19,209 bases of DNA. It comes from Draconibacterium sp. (lineage in GTDB: Bacteria; Bacteroidota; Bacteroidia; Bacteroidales; Prolixibacteraceae). The stretch spans positions 1 to 19,209 of the forward strand of contig WGCT01000365.1 of assembly GCA_015493625.1 (NCBI GenBank). Reading direction: 5' to 3'. The notes below the pieces were generated by a model, which worked only from the letters and a program-made list of their open reading frames with translations, was not told the origin of the DNA and made no database searches. This document shows, one piece after another, positions 8,958-16,149 of this stretch (the first letter of the stretch is position 1; every line of letters begins with the position of its first letter). The position numbers and the translations under genes are program-made.

Positions 8958-9173
8958 CTCTTTTGGTTTTTATATGTTCAACTCTAACATTTAATTTGCC
9001 AAAATGTTTTAACCTGGATTATGTTCAGAAAAAAAGAATCACTGATTTTATTGCTTTATCTGTTTGTTTAAAAATATGTATTTTCGCACGCAAACAAGAA
9101 GTGTGCAAAACTTATTGGTTCGGTACATTTTTATAAATATCTCATAAACAAAGAATTACAAGGCACAAGGCAA

Positions 9174-9212
9174 TTGTCATAATTTGCTAAAAATCAGACC
9201 TTTGCAACTTTG
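9174..9212 (+). promoter_or_regulatory. Candidate promoter region of the nitroreductase leader
   Basis: Two overlapping promoter-like combinations occur: TTG at 9174-9176, 20 nt, GACCTTTG at 9197-9204; and TTG at 9184-9186, 18 nt, CAACTTTG at 9205-9212. Each -7 box has one mismatch to TAnnTTTG. Transcription would start about 15-30 nt before the small leader ORF. Confidence 0.4.
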
Positions 9213-9248
9213 CGAGAAACAAAAATTTAACGAAGTATTGAAACGATA

Positions 9249-9317
9249 ATGGGCATAAAAAGCATTTTAAGGAAAAGCGATTATTACGATGAAGTTGTTT
9301 ATCGGGAGTATTATTAA
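9249..9317 (+). CDS. Candidate 22-aa tyrosine-rich leader peptide
   Basis: ATG at 9249 opens 22 codons ending at TAA 9315-9317, 21 nt before the nitroreductase start. The peptide begins MGIKSILRKS and ends DYYDEVVYREYY, with five tyrosines in its last eleven residues. It sits just downstream of promoter-like sequence, so it would be translated from the same mRNA. Its codon use is not odd for this genome. I do not recognise a family. It could be a chance ORF; a short regulatory leader or a small membrane-associated peptide are alternatives. Confidence 0.33.
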   Translation: MGIKSILRKSDYYDEVVYREYY

Positions 9318-9338
9318 AAACCAATGAATTTAAAATAG

Positions 9339-9884
9339 ATGAATTTTCAGGAATTAATTACGCAGCGACAAAGTGTTCGCAAATACCAGAACAAACCGGT
9401 GGAACGTGAAAAGTTGGATAAACTCATTGAATCGGTACGTATTGCACCTTCGGCAAGTAACTCACAACCCTGGAAACTCATCGTTGTCGACGAGCCGGAA
9501 TTAAAAGATAAAGTGGCCAACGCAACTTTTAGCAAGTTAGTTGCATTTAATAAGTTTACGCTGCAATCGCCTGTGCTGGCAGTGCTGGTAATAGAAAAAC
9601 CACGATTAATAACTCAAATAGGAGGAAGCGTTAAAAACCGTGAATTTCCGTTAATCGATATTGGAATTGCTGCCGAGCATTTCTGTCTTCAGGCAACCGA
9701 ACTGGGTTTAGGAACCTGTATGATGGGCTGGTTTAACGAAAAGAAAATTAAACAACTTCTTAATATTCCAAAAAAGAAACGCATTGGACTGGTAATTTCG
9801 TTGGGTTACGCACCCGAAGATTATAAGCTCCGTCAGAAAACCAGAAAGCCCGTGGAGGAGATGTGTAGTTTTAATTCCTATTAA
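9339..9884 (+). CDS. Nitroreductase family protein
   Basis: 181-aa FMN-dependent oxidoreductase of the nitroreductase superfamily, using NAD(P)H to reduce nitroaromatics, quinones or similar acceptors. The FMN phosphate-binding start is visible as RQSVRKYQNKPVE (about residues 9-21), followed by APSASNSQPWKLIVV (36-50). A helix-rich middle (DIGIAAEHFCLQATELGLGTCMMGW) and the late ISLGYAP strand (about 155-161) are also typical. The length matches short NfsA/NfnB-like members. ATG at 9339 directly precedes the conserved FxELI start. It is convergent with rnpA, and its stop codon forms part of an intergenic repeat. The physiological substrate cannot be read from sequence. Confidence 0.92.
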   Translation: MNFQELITQRQSVRKYQNKPVEREKLDKLIESVRIAPSASNSQPWKLIVVDEPELKDKVANATFSKLVAFNKFTLQSPVLAVLVIEKPRLITQIGGSVKNREFPLIDIGIAAEHFCLQATELGLGTCMMGWFNEKKIKQLLNIPKKKRIGLVISLGYAPEDYKLRQKTRKPVEEMCSFNSY

Positions 9885-9945
9885 TACCAAATTAACCTTT
9901 TAGTGCCGTATTGAATCTCTTCTTTTGCGCCGGCTCAATTAAAAT
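9882..9945. repeat. Half-copy of an intergenic palindromic repeat
   Basis: From the nitroreductase TAA onwards the plus strand matches the reverse complement of the right arm of the 18633-18797 element. Shared blocks are TAATACCAA, TTAACCT, TGCCG, ATTGAA, TTCTTTTGC, CTCA and TTAAAAT. By eye, about 44 of the first 56 positions agree, with a gap of about 3 nt after that. It spans the space between two convergent genes and reaches into the last codons of rnpA, whose stop (9935-9937) lies inside it. Confidence 0.65.
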
Positions 9946-10348
9946 TCTTGGCTATTAATTTATTAATACCTTTTTCAATTGAAGAATTAACCTGCCGGAA
10001 ATCGGGAATTTCTTTTCCCACAAAAATAAAGAAAACAGCCACCTGTTTCCCCGACAACGAGTTGTACAATATCTGCTTGTTTAACCGGTACGATTCGCGC
10101 ATTTTACGCTTAATTAAATTACGGTGAACAGCCCGTTTAAAATTTCGTTTACCCACCGAGAACGCTGCCTGAGCCGGGAATTTTGAAGGTAGTTTTGTTT
10201 CAATAAAAACAACTTTAACAGGAAACGAGAGGAATGAATCTCCCTCGGTAAAAAGCGTGTCGATTATTTTTTTACTGGTTAACCGCTCTTCCTTTTTAAA
10301 AGTTGCTTTCAACTTTTTATCGTTGCTATTTTTGGTAAACGTATTCAT
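9935..10348 (-). CDS. rnpA: Ribonuclease P protein component
   Basis: 137-aa basic protein subunit of RNase P, which with the RNA subunit removes 5' leaders from pre-tRNAs. The conserved RNP helix is clear at residues 66-88: GKRNFKRAVHRN followed by LIKRKMRESYR. The N-terminal FKKEERLTSKK segment (17-27) is the usual substrate-binding start, preceded by about 15 extra residues; no other Met allows a later start. The C-terminus (KLIAKNFN) lies in a diverged repeat element. Upstream is hemD on the same strand, separated by a terminator hairpin. In many bacteria rnpA sits with rpmH and yidD/yidC; neither is adjacent here, where a convergent nitroreductase follows. The DUF4271-hemD-rnpA order is familiar from Bacteroidota. 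Confidence 0.95.
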   Translation of the reverse strand: MNTFTKNSNDKKLKATFKKEERLTSKKIIDTLFTEGDSFLSFPVKVVFIETKLPSKFPAQAAFSVGKRNFKRAVHRNLIKRKMRESYRLNKQILYNSLSGKQVAVFFIFVGKEIPDFRQVNSSIEKGINKLIAKNFN

Positions 10349-10354
10349 TTAAAC

Positions 10355-10389
10355 AAAAAAGGCCGTCAGTCGGTTGACAGACAGCCTTT
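10355..10389 (-). terminator. Intrinsic terminator after hemD, immediately before rnpA
   Basis: On the minus strand a hairpin of 14 stacked positions (12 paired, one C-A and one A-A mismatch) with a 4-nt loop spans 10389-10358. The outer stem is AAAGGC/GCCTTT. It is followed by a T-run (TTTTTT including the stem end), so it fits a Rho-independent terminator. It starts 18 nt after the hemD stop and ends about 7-10 nt before the rnpA ATG, so it would also form part of the rnpA leader. Confidence 0.7.
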
Positions 10390-10407
10390 GCGACAATTTA
10401 TAATTTT

Positions 10408-11151
10408 CTATTTTTTATTCTTTTTTATGTATTGCTCCAGTGCCATTGTCATCGATGGTGCCTGTGCTGTGGGTGCCTGAATGTCTAACCGCAAACCGGC
10501 CTCTTTTATTGCTTTTGCTGTTGCGGGGCCAAAACAGGCAATTCGTGTTTCGTTTTGTTCAAAATCGGGAAAATTCTGAAAAAGCGACTTTATTCCCGAA
10601 GGACTAAAAAACACCAAAATATCGTATTTAATATTACTTAAATCGCTTAAGTCGCTGCTAACAGTACGGTACAAAACAGCTTTTGTAAACTTAACTCCCT
10701 CTCCTTCTAAAACCTTTGGGATATCTTGCTTGTGAATATCGGAAAGCGGAACAAGAAAATTCTCATCTTTGTGCTTTCTCATAATTACGGCAAGATCGGC
10801 AAATCTTCCATTACCATAGAAAATTTTTCGTTTACGATACACAATGTATTTCTGCAAGTAAAAAGCTGTTGCTTCCGAAATACAAAAATATTTCATTGAA
10901 TCGGGAACGGTAACGCGCATCTCTTTTGCAATTCTAAAGAAATGATCGATTGCTGTACGACTTGTAAAAATTACTGCAGTATGATCCAAAATCTGAATCC
11001 GGGTTTGTCGAAACTCTTTTGCCGAAATACCTTCAACCTGAATAAACGGCCGAAAGTCTATTTTAAGATTACTCTTCTCGGCCAATTCAAAATATGGCGA
11101 TCGTGCAGTACTTGGTGCTGGCTGTGAAACTAAAATACTTTTGACCTTCAA
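10408..11151 (-). CDS. hemD: Uroporphyrinogen-III synthase
   Basis: 247-aa HemD, which cyclises hydroxymethylbilane to uroporphyrinogen III with inversion of ring D in heme and corrinoid synthesis; cytoplasmic. The start KSILVSQPAP...SPYFELAEK, the HTAVIFTSRTAIDHFF stretch (57-72), LVPLSDIHKQDIPKVLE (mid-protein) and YDILVFFSPSGIKSLF plus ACFGPATAKAIKEAG near the end follow the two-lobed HemD fold. The initiator is TTG at 11151-11149: an in-frame TAA lies 15 nt upstream, and no ATG occurs before the conserved N-terminal strand. The gene follows the DUF4271 gene by 37 nt and is likely cotranscribed with it. HemD is poorly conserved in general, but the match to Bacteroidota forms is strong. Confidence 0.9.
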   Translation of the reverse strand: MKVKSILVSQPAPSTARSPYFELAEKSNLKIDFRPFIQVEGISAKEFRQTRIQILDHTAVIFTSRTAIDHFFRIAKEMRVTVPDSMKYFCISEATAFYLQKYIVYRKRKIFYGNGRFADLAVIMRKHKDENFLVPLSDIHKQDIPKVLEGEGVKFTKAVLYRTVSSDLSDLSNIKYDILVFFSPSGIKSLFQNFPDFEQNETRIACFGPATAKAIKEAGLRLDIQAPTAQAPSMTMALEQYIKKNKK

Positions 11152-11188
11152 AACAATTTGCTTTTAATGATAATACTTTATCCCCTTC

Positions 11189-12106
11189 CTAAATTACAAC
11201 TACTTTATAAATTAAAAGCAAGGGTAAAATTTCAAGGGTACAAAGGTATAAAAAGAGATAAAATATCGAAAACTGTTTTTTCAATAAAATATTAGCCCCT
11301 CTTTGGAGCAATAAAATGTAAAAAACAACAGTTGCAAGTAGGCCTGCATACACCATTATTAAAGGGTTTTCGGCTGGGTAATAATTAATTAATGCAACTA
11401 TCGGGAACAGTACAATTCCTAAAGTTCTGTTAAAAATATCGATATTAAACAGGTACTCGTTGGTCTCTAAAACGCTTTCGAACACCAATCCAACGGCATA
11501 GTAAAGAACTTTTTTCAGAAAAAAGTAACCTAAAACTGCCCCAAAAGTAATAAGAAATAACAGAAAATTTCGGCTTGAAAATTCTAAATTTAAAACTCCT
11601 TCAACCTGATAAATAAATAGTGAGAAAATAAAATAAAAGATGATATCGAGTTGCGTTGCCCCGTGTGGAATAGGATATTTTTTTTCGCGAAATAGCCGAA
11701 AAGAGGTGCTGTAATTAATACCAGACTGAAACAAAAACCGAATATAACGGGTTGAAGAAATACGAACCGTTGCAAATAAAACCAGTGCCAAAATAAATAA
11801 TACAGTAATCCAATCGGTATTTAACTCTTTTTTTTTGCGAATTGGCAGCTGTAAAACATTGTTTTTTGCATTAACCGAGGTTACCAGTTTTACGTTGTTT
11901 TTGGGTTGAATATATTGCGACCCTTCGATTAAAAGATTTTTATCGTGCTCCTGTTGGCGGTGTTTTGCCTGTTTGAGCGTAGTGTGCTTCGCGGCTGAAT
12001 TGTGCCGGGAGATTGTGTCGGAGGCCAAATTATTTTGCAGCAAACCGGTATTGTTTGCTTGTACAAATTCAGGAAAAATATGTAATGTATGTGCTGCCTC
12101 AACCAT
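11189..12106 (-). CDS. DUF4271 domain-containing membrane protein
   Basis: 305-aa integral membrane protein. Residues 1-95 are hydrophilic, Gln/Asn/Lys-rich and probably disordered. Six hydrophobic segments follow at about 99-115, 152-168, 181-205, 229-243, 250-268 and 280-300. The FRLFREKKYPIPHG stretch between the first two, and LETNEYLFNIDIFNRTLGI (213-231), are what I recall from DUF4271, a family of unknown function found next to hemD in Bacteroidota. An exact -7 box sits 31 nt upstream of the start, so this is probably the first gene of the DUF4271-hemD unit. No enzymatic motif is visible. A link to heme metabolism is suggested only by conserved neighbourhood. Confidence 0.85.
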   Translation of the reverse strand: MVEAAHTLHIFPEFVQANNTGLLQNNLASDTISRHNSAAKHTTLKQAKHRQQEHDKNLLIEGSQYIQPKNNVKLVTSVNAKNNVLQLPIRKKKELNTDWITVLFILALVLFATVRISSTRYIRFLFQSGINYSTSFRLFREKKYPIPHGATQLDIIFYFIFSLFIYQVEGVLNLEFSSRNFLLFLITFGAVLGYFFLKKVLYYAVGLVFESVLETNEYLFNIDIFNRTLGIVLFPIVALINYYPAENPLIMVYAGLLATVVFYILLLQRGANILLKKQFSIFYLFLYLCTLEILPLLLIYKVVVI

Positions 12107-12136
12107 ATTAAAATCTTCCGGTTATTTTTCAAGTTG

Positions 12137-12144
12137 CAAAGATA
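12137..12144 (-). promoter_or_regulatory. -7 box for the DUF4271-hemD transcript
   Basis: On the minus strand TATCTTTG (continuing CAA) is an exact TAnnTTTG match, 31 nt before the start codon. No TTG is seen at the usual -33 distance. It is back to back with a plus-strand -7 box 22 nt away. Confidence 0.55.
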
Positions 12145-12166
12145 CCAATAGAATGGGAATTATGTT

Positions 12167-12174
12167 TATTTTTG
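12167..12174 (+). promoter_or_regulatory. -7 box for the dihydrouridine synthase gene
   Basis: TATTTTTG is an exact TAnnTTTG match on the plus strand, 59 nt before the ATG at 12234. A proper -33 TTG is not seen (the nearest is 30 nt away). The region is T-rich, which lowers confidence. Confidence 0.4.
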
Positions 12175-12233
12175 ATTTCGATGTTTTGTAGAAAAGCATC
12201 TTCGGATTTTTAATTTATGAGAAGACTTTTTTT

Positions 12234-13175
12234 ATGATAATTTATCTTGCTCCTATTCAGGGATTTACCGACTTCGTTTATCGCAAAGCATATGCTGCTG
12301 TTTTTTCTCATATCGATGCCTTTTTTATACCGTACATTTCGGTGAAGAACAATACAATTTTACCGAAACACAAACGCGAAACAGTTTTGTATAACAATGC
12401 TCAAAAGCGAGTAATTCCGCAAGTTCTTGTAAAAAATACCGATGAGTTTCTGTTTCTCTCTGCCTTTTTAAAAACCGCCGGGTACAACGAAGTTAACCTT
12501 AATTTGGGGTGTCCATATCCAATGGTAACCAAGCGTGGAAAGGGAGCAGGACTTTTAAATAACATCTATGAAATAGAGAAGATGCTCGACTCATTTTTTA
12601 CACAAACCAGTTTAAAACTGTCGGTAAAATTACGTGCCGGATTAACTTCTTCTAACGAGATAAAAGCAGTTGTTCCGCTGTTAAACCGCTATCCGTTAAC
12701 CGAAGTTATTTTGCACCCGCGTATTGCAGGGCAGCTTTACAAAGGAGCCATAAACGAGTGGACCTTTCGGTTTGCTGTTGAGAACCTTAAAAAGAAGCCG
12801 GTTTACAATGGCGATATTTTTTCGGTTGAAACATTTAAAAAACGAAAATTACTTTTCCCCGAAACAGAAAAATGGATGTTAGGAAGGGGCGTTTTAATGA
12901 ATCCGTTTTTACCAGCCGAAATAAAAAATTGCAGTTTTACCCATGAGGAAAGAACAACAAAATTAAAAGAGTTTCACCGGTTAATGTACGAAGGATATGG
13001 CGAAACAATGGATAATTTGGGGAATGTAATTAACAAGATGACACAATTCTGGAGTTATTTTAGTTACAGCTTTCCCAACCAAAAGAAAGTTTTTAAAGCA
13101 GTAAAAAAAGCAAAAGGCGAGGAAAGCTACAACGAAGCTGTTCGAAAAGCTTTTTATTCTTTGAATTCAATATAA
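12234..13175 (+). CDS. dus: tRNA-dihydrouridine synthase family protein
   Basis: 313-aa FMN enzyme expected to reduce uridine to dihydrouridine in tRNA D-loops or variable loops. The barrel start YLAPIQGFTDFVYR (4-17) is the Dus signature. The catalytic acid Cys93 lies in NLNLGCPYPMVTKRGKGAG, and the LHPRIAGQLYKGAINEW stretch (about 160-176) contains the usual flavin/tRNA-contact His and Arg. PVYNGDIFS and MLGRGVLMNPFL match later FMN-phosphate-binding loops. It is divergent from DUF4271 and convergent with the queD-polA operon, whose last stop lies 24 nt away. Which uridine position it modifies cannot be told. Confidence 0.92.
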   Translation: MIIYLAPIQGFTDFVYRKAYAAVFSHIDAFFIPYISVKNNTILPKHKRETVLYNNAQKRVIPQVLVKNTDEFLFLSAFLKTAGYNEVNLNLGCPYPMVTKRGKGAGLLNNIYEIEKMLDSFFTQTSLKLSVKLRAGLTSSNEIKAVVPLLNRYPLTEVILHPRIAGQLYKGAINEWTFRFAVENLKKKPVYNGDIFSVETFKKRKLLFPETEKWMLGRGVLMNPFLPAEIKNCSFTHEERTTKLKEFHRLMYEGYGETMDNLGNVINKMTQFWSYFSYSFPNQKKVFKAVKKAKGEESYNEAVRKAFYSLNSI

Positions 13176-13199
13176 ACAGAAACAACTGACTCCTGCCGG

Positions 13200-13358
13200 T
13201 TAATTTACCGAACAATTTTCCCTTTCGTATTTGCCCATTAAATCCATAAGCAAATACATCTCTTTTACCTCGGAAGTATCTTTTGGCCCCTGGCAAAGTT
13301 CCATAAACCTCAGCACTGCCTTTTGGTAATCCTCTTCTGTTTCTATTTTATAAATCAT
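13200..13358 (-). CDS. 52-aa protein after polA, resembling a HigA antitoxin N-terminus
   Basis: ATG at 13358-13356 opens 52 codons to TAA at 13202-13200, starting only 5 nt after the polA stop, so it is almost surely cotranscribed and perhaps translationally coupled. The product is acidic, Met/Glu-rich and probably helical: MIYKIETEEDYQKAVLRFME, then a short GPKDTSE linker, then MYLLMDLMGKYEREN. The spacing of ETEEDYQKA, the linker and LLMDLMGKYE resembles the N-terminal segment of HigA-type antitoxins in Bacteroidota (E-x-x-Y-x-x-A ... L-x-x-L-x-x-x-YE), but there is no helix-turn-helix domain and no toxin gene beside it. Codon use is normal for the region. I am confident it is a gene, less so about the resemblance. 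Confidence 0.7.
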   Translation of the reverse strand: MIYKIETEEDYQKAVLRFMELCQGPKDTSEVKEMYLLMDLMGKYERENCSVN

Positions 13359-13363
13359 ATTTT

Positions 13364-16135
13364 TTAATGTGCATCGAGCCAGTTATCAGCGGCATTCATT
13401 TCAACTGTTAACCGAACTCCAATATCCAACACGTTTTCCATTTCGTTTTTTACAATCTCCTGCACCACTTCTAATTCGCTTTTTTCAACATCGAAATTCA
13501 ATTCATCGTGAACCTGAAGTACCATTTTCGAATTTAATTCCTTCTCTTTTAGTTGTCGGTAAATCGAAATCATTGCCAATTTAATAATGTCGGCAGCCGA
13601 CCCCTGTATAGGTGCATTTATTGCATTTCGTTCTGCCATGCCCCGCACAACGGCATTTGCAGAATTGATTTCTTTAAGATAACGCTTTCGGCCCTTAATT
13701 GTTTGAACAAAACCTTGATTTCTTGCCAAATCAATCTGTTTATTCATAAAATCTTTAATTTTTGGGAAGTTTTCGAAGTAACCGTCTATTAAGTTTTTGG
13801 CTTCGTTACGCGTAATATTTAACCGTTGCGAAAGGCCAAATGCCGAAATACCGTAAATAATTCCAAAGTTTGCGGTTTTTGCTTTTCGTCGCATCTCTTC
13901 ATTCACCTCTTCAACCGGTACGTTATATATTTTCGATGCTGTAATTGCATGAATATCTTTTCCTTCGTTAAATGCTTTTTGCATCTCTTCGTCGCCACTT
14001 AACGCAGCCATTATTCGCAACTCAATTTGCGAATAGTCGGCCGAAAGAAAAATATGATTCTCGTCTGACGGAACGAATGCTTTTCGCATTTCGCGGCCAT
14101 TTTTTGTTCGTATTGGTATGTTTTGCAAATTCGGATTTACCGAACTTAACCGTCCGGTTGCTGCAATTGCCTGATTGTATGAGGTGTGTATTTTCCCTGT
14201 TTTCGGATTAATTAGCAATGGCAACGCCTCTACATAAGTAGAGAGTAGTTTTTTTAACCCTCTGAAATCGAGTACTTTCTGAACAATTGGATGGCGGTCG
14301 GTTAGTCGCACCAAAACCTCCTCGGCGGTTGAATACTGTTTGGTTTTTGTCTTTTTTGCTTTTGTATCAATTTTTAATTTTTCGAAGAGTACAACACCCA
14401 GCTGTTTTGGCGATGCCACATTAAACTCCACACCGGCCAGCTCAATTATCTCTTTTTCGAGTTGAATAATTTGTGAACGTAAACTTTTGGCAAATTCTTT
14501 TAACTCTTCGTCATTAATTTTTACCCCTGCATTTTCCATATGAACAAGCACCGGAATAAGTGGCATTTCAATTTCGGCAAAAAGAGAGGCAACTCCGGAT
14601 TTTTTAAGTTCCGGGTCGATTGCCTGTTTTAGCTGATAGGTTAAATCGGCATCTTCGCACGAGTAATCGCGCAGTTTGTCGAGTGGCACCGAACGCATTC
14701 CCCGTTGGTTTTTCCCCTTTTTCCCAATTAAATCTTCGGTGGGTACCTTTTTGTAATTCAAAAACTGCTCGCACAACATATCGAGGTTGTGTTTTAAATC
14801 GGGCTGAATGAGGTAGTGTGCCAGCATTGTATCGTACAATTTTCCTTTCACTTCCACATTGTAGTTGCTCAGCATTAAAATATCGAACTTAATATTTTGC
14901 CCAATTTTAGTAATCTTTTCATCGGCAAAAACTTCCCTGAATTCATCTAAAATTTTTTGTGCTTCGTTTTGGTCGGCAGGCAAAGTAACGCAATACGCTT
15001 CGTGTTTTCTAAACGAGAACGAGAGGCAGACAATTTCGGCCAGATGTGTGTTTAATCCTGTTGTTTCGGTATCGAAACAAAACTCTTTTTGCACCGAAAG
15101 TTCGGCACGCAAACTGGCACGCTGCATTTCGTTTTCAACCAAAAAGTATTGGTGCTGAACAGTTTCAATAGTTTCAAATGTATCTTCGGCAGGAGCCGAA
15201 AGAGTTCCCATATCGAACAGAGTACCTTGCATTGAGGGGGCTGCCGGAGTATCTTTTAAATTTAATCGTTGAATAATTGTACGAAATTCCAACTCTTCGA
15301 AAAGAGCCGTTAGTGCTTTTTTATCTATTTCATCGCGTATTAATTTCTTAGTATCGAACTCAATGGGCACATCTAAAATTATGGTTGCCAGCACTTTCGA
15401 CAGTCGTACCTGATCTTCAAATTCAATAAGTTTTTCTTTCTGTTTTCCCTTTAACTTATCTATGTTTTTATAAATTCCATCGATACTTTCGAATTCCGAA
15501 ATAAGCTTTTGAGCCGATTTTGGCCCGACACCGGGGCAGCCCGGAATGTTGTCGGCATTGTCGCCCATTAAACCCAAAATATCAATTACCTGCTCCGCTG
15601 TTTCAATCCCAAATTTTTCTTTTACTTCGGTCAGGCCCCAAACTTCGGCGTCGCCACCAGCTTTGCCCGGTTTAAACATAAATGTTTTGTCAGAAACAAG
15701 TTGTGCGTAATCTTTGTCGGGAGTCATCATGTAAGTTGTAAATCCTTCTGTTTCTGCTTGTTTGGCTAACGTTCCAATTACATCGTCGGCTTCGTAACCG
15801 GCTTTTTCAATAATCGGGATATTGAATCCTTCAATAATTTTTCGGATGTAAGGAATTGATTTCCGTAAATCTTCGGGCATTGCTTCGCGGTTGGCCTTAT
15901 ATTCCGGAAATATTTTATGTCTGAAAGTTGGTGCCGAAACATCGAATACAGCTCCAATAAATTTCGGGTTCTCTTTTTCGAGTACTTGCATAATTGTATT
16001 GGTAACTCCCAGCATTGCCGAAGTGTTTAACCCTTTCGAATTGAAACGTGGATTGCGAATAAATGCAAAATAACTTCTATAAATTAACGCATAAGCATCG
16101 AGTAAAAAGAGCTTTTTTTGATTGCTTTCAGACAT
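13364..16135 (-). CDS. polA: DNA polymerase I
   Basis: 923-aa Pol I for Okazaki-fragment maturation and repair. Residues 1-300 are the 5' nuclease (LLDAYALIYRSYFAF, GYEADDVIGTLAK, GLMGDNADNIPGCPGVGPKSA). The 3'-5' exonuclease is at about 325-500 and keeps its metal ligands, Asp355 and Glu357 in CFDTETTGLN, plus IGQNIKFD and DYSCEDADLTY, so proofreading is probably active. The polymerase domain (about 540-923) has motif A with Asp700 in SADYSQIELR, the O-helix RRKAKTANFGIIYG with Phe as in E. coli, and motif C with Asp877 in QVHDEL. The length matches E. coli Pol I (928 aa). It lies 14 nt after queD and 5 nt before the 52-aa gene, forming an operon. Confidence 0.97.
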   Translation of the reverse strand: MSESNQKKLFLLDAYALIYRSYFAFIRNPRFNSKGLNTSAMLGVTNTIMQVLEKENPKFIGAVFDVSAPTFRHKIFPEYKANREAMPEDLRKSIPYIRKIIEGFNIPIIEKAGYEADDVIGTLAKQAETEGFTTYMMTPDKDYAQLVSDKTFMFKPGKAGGDAEVWGLTEVKEKFGIETAEQVIDILGLMGDNADNIPGCPGVGPKSAQKLISEFESIDGIYKNIDKLKGKQKEKLIEFEDQVRLSKVLATIILDVPIEFDTKKLIRDEIDKKALTALFEELEFRTIIQRLNLKDTPAAPSMQGTLFDMGTLSAPAEDTFETIETVQHQYFLVENEMQRASLRAELSVQKEFCFDTETTGLNTHLAEIVCLSFSFRKHEAYCVTLPADQNEAQKILDEFREVFADEKITKIGQNIKFDILMLSNYNVEVKGKLYDTMLAHYLIQPDLKHNLDMLCEQFLNYKKVPTEDLIGKKGKNQRGMRSVPLDKLRDYSCEDADLTYQLKQAIDPELKKSGVASLFAEIEMPLIPVLVHMENAGVKINDEELKEFAKSLRSQIIQLEKEIIELAGVEFNVASPKQLGVVLFEKLKIDTKAKKTKTKQYSTAEEVLVRLTDRHPIVQKVLDFRGLKKLLSTYVEALPLLINPKTGKIHTSYNQAIAATGRLSSVNPNLQNIPIRTKNGREMRKAFVPSDENHIFLSADYSQIELRIMAALSGDEEMQKAFNEGKDIHAITASKIYNVPVEEVNEEMRRKAKTANFGIIYGISAFGLSQRLNITRNEAKNLIDGYFENFPKIKDFMNKQIDLARNQGFVQTIKGRKRYLKEINSANAVVRGMAERNAINAPIQGSAADIIKLAMISIYRQLKEKELNSKMVLQVHDELNFDVEKSELEVVQEIVKNEMENVLDIGVRLTVEMNAADNWLDAH

Positions 16136-16149
16136 ATATTTTTGTTGTA

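Noticed and set aside
9076..9083. TATTTTCG promoter-like box in the gap after the OsmC-like gene
   Set aside because: It has no TTG at 17-20 nt and no gene within about 165 nt downstream; better boxes exist closer to the nitroreductase.
13093..13296. 67-codon minus-strand frame across the end of dus
   Set aside because: It overlaps both dus and the better-supported 52-aa gene in another frame.
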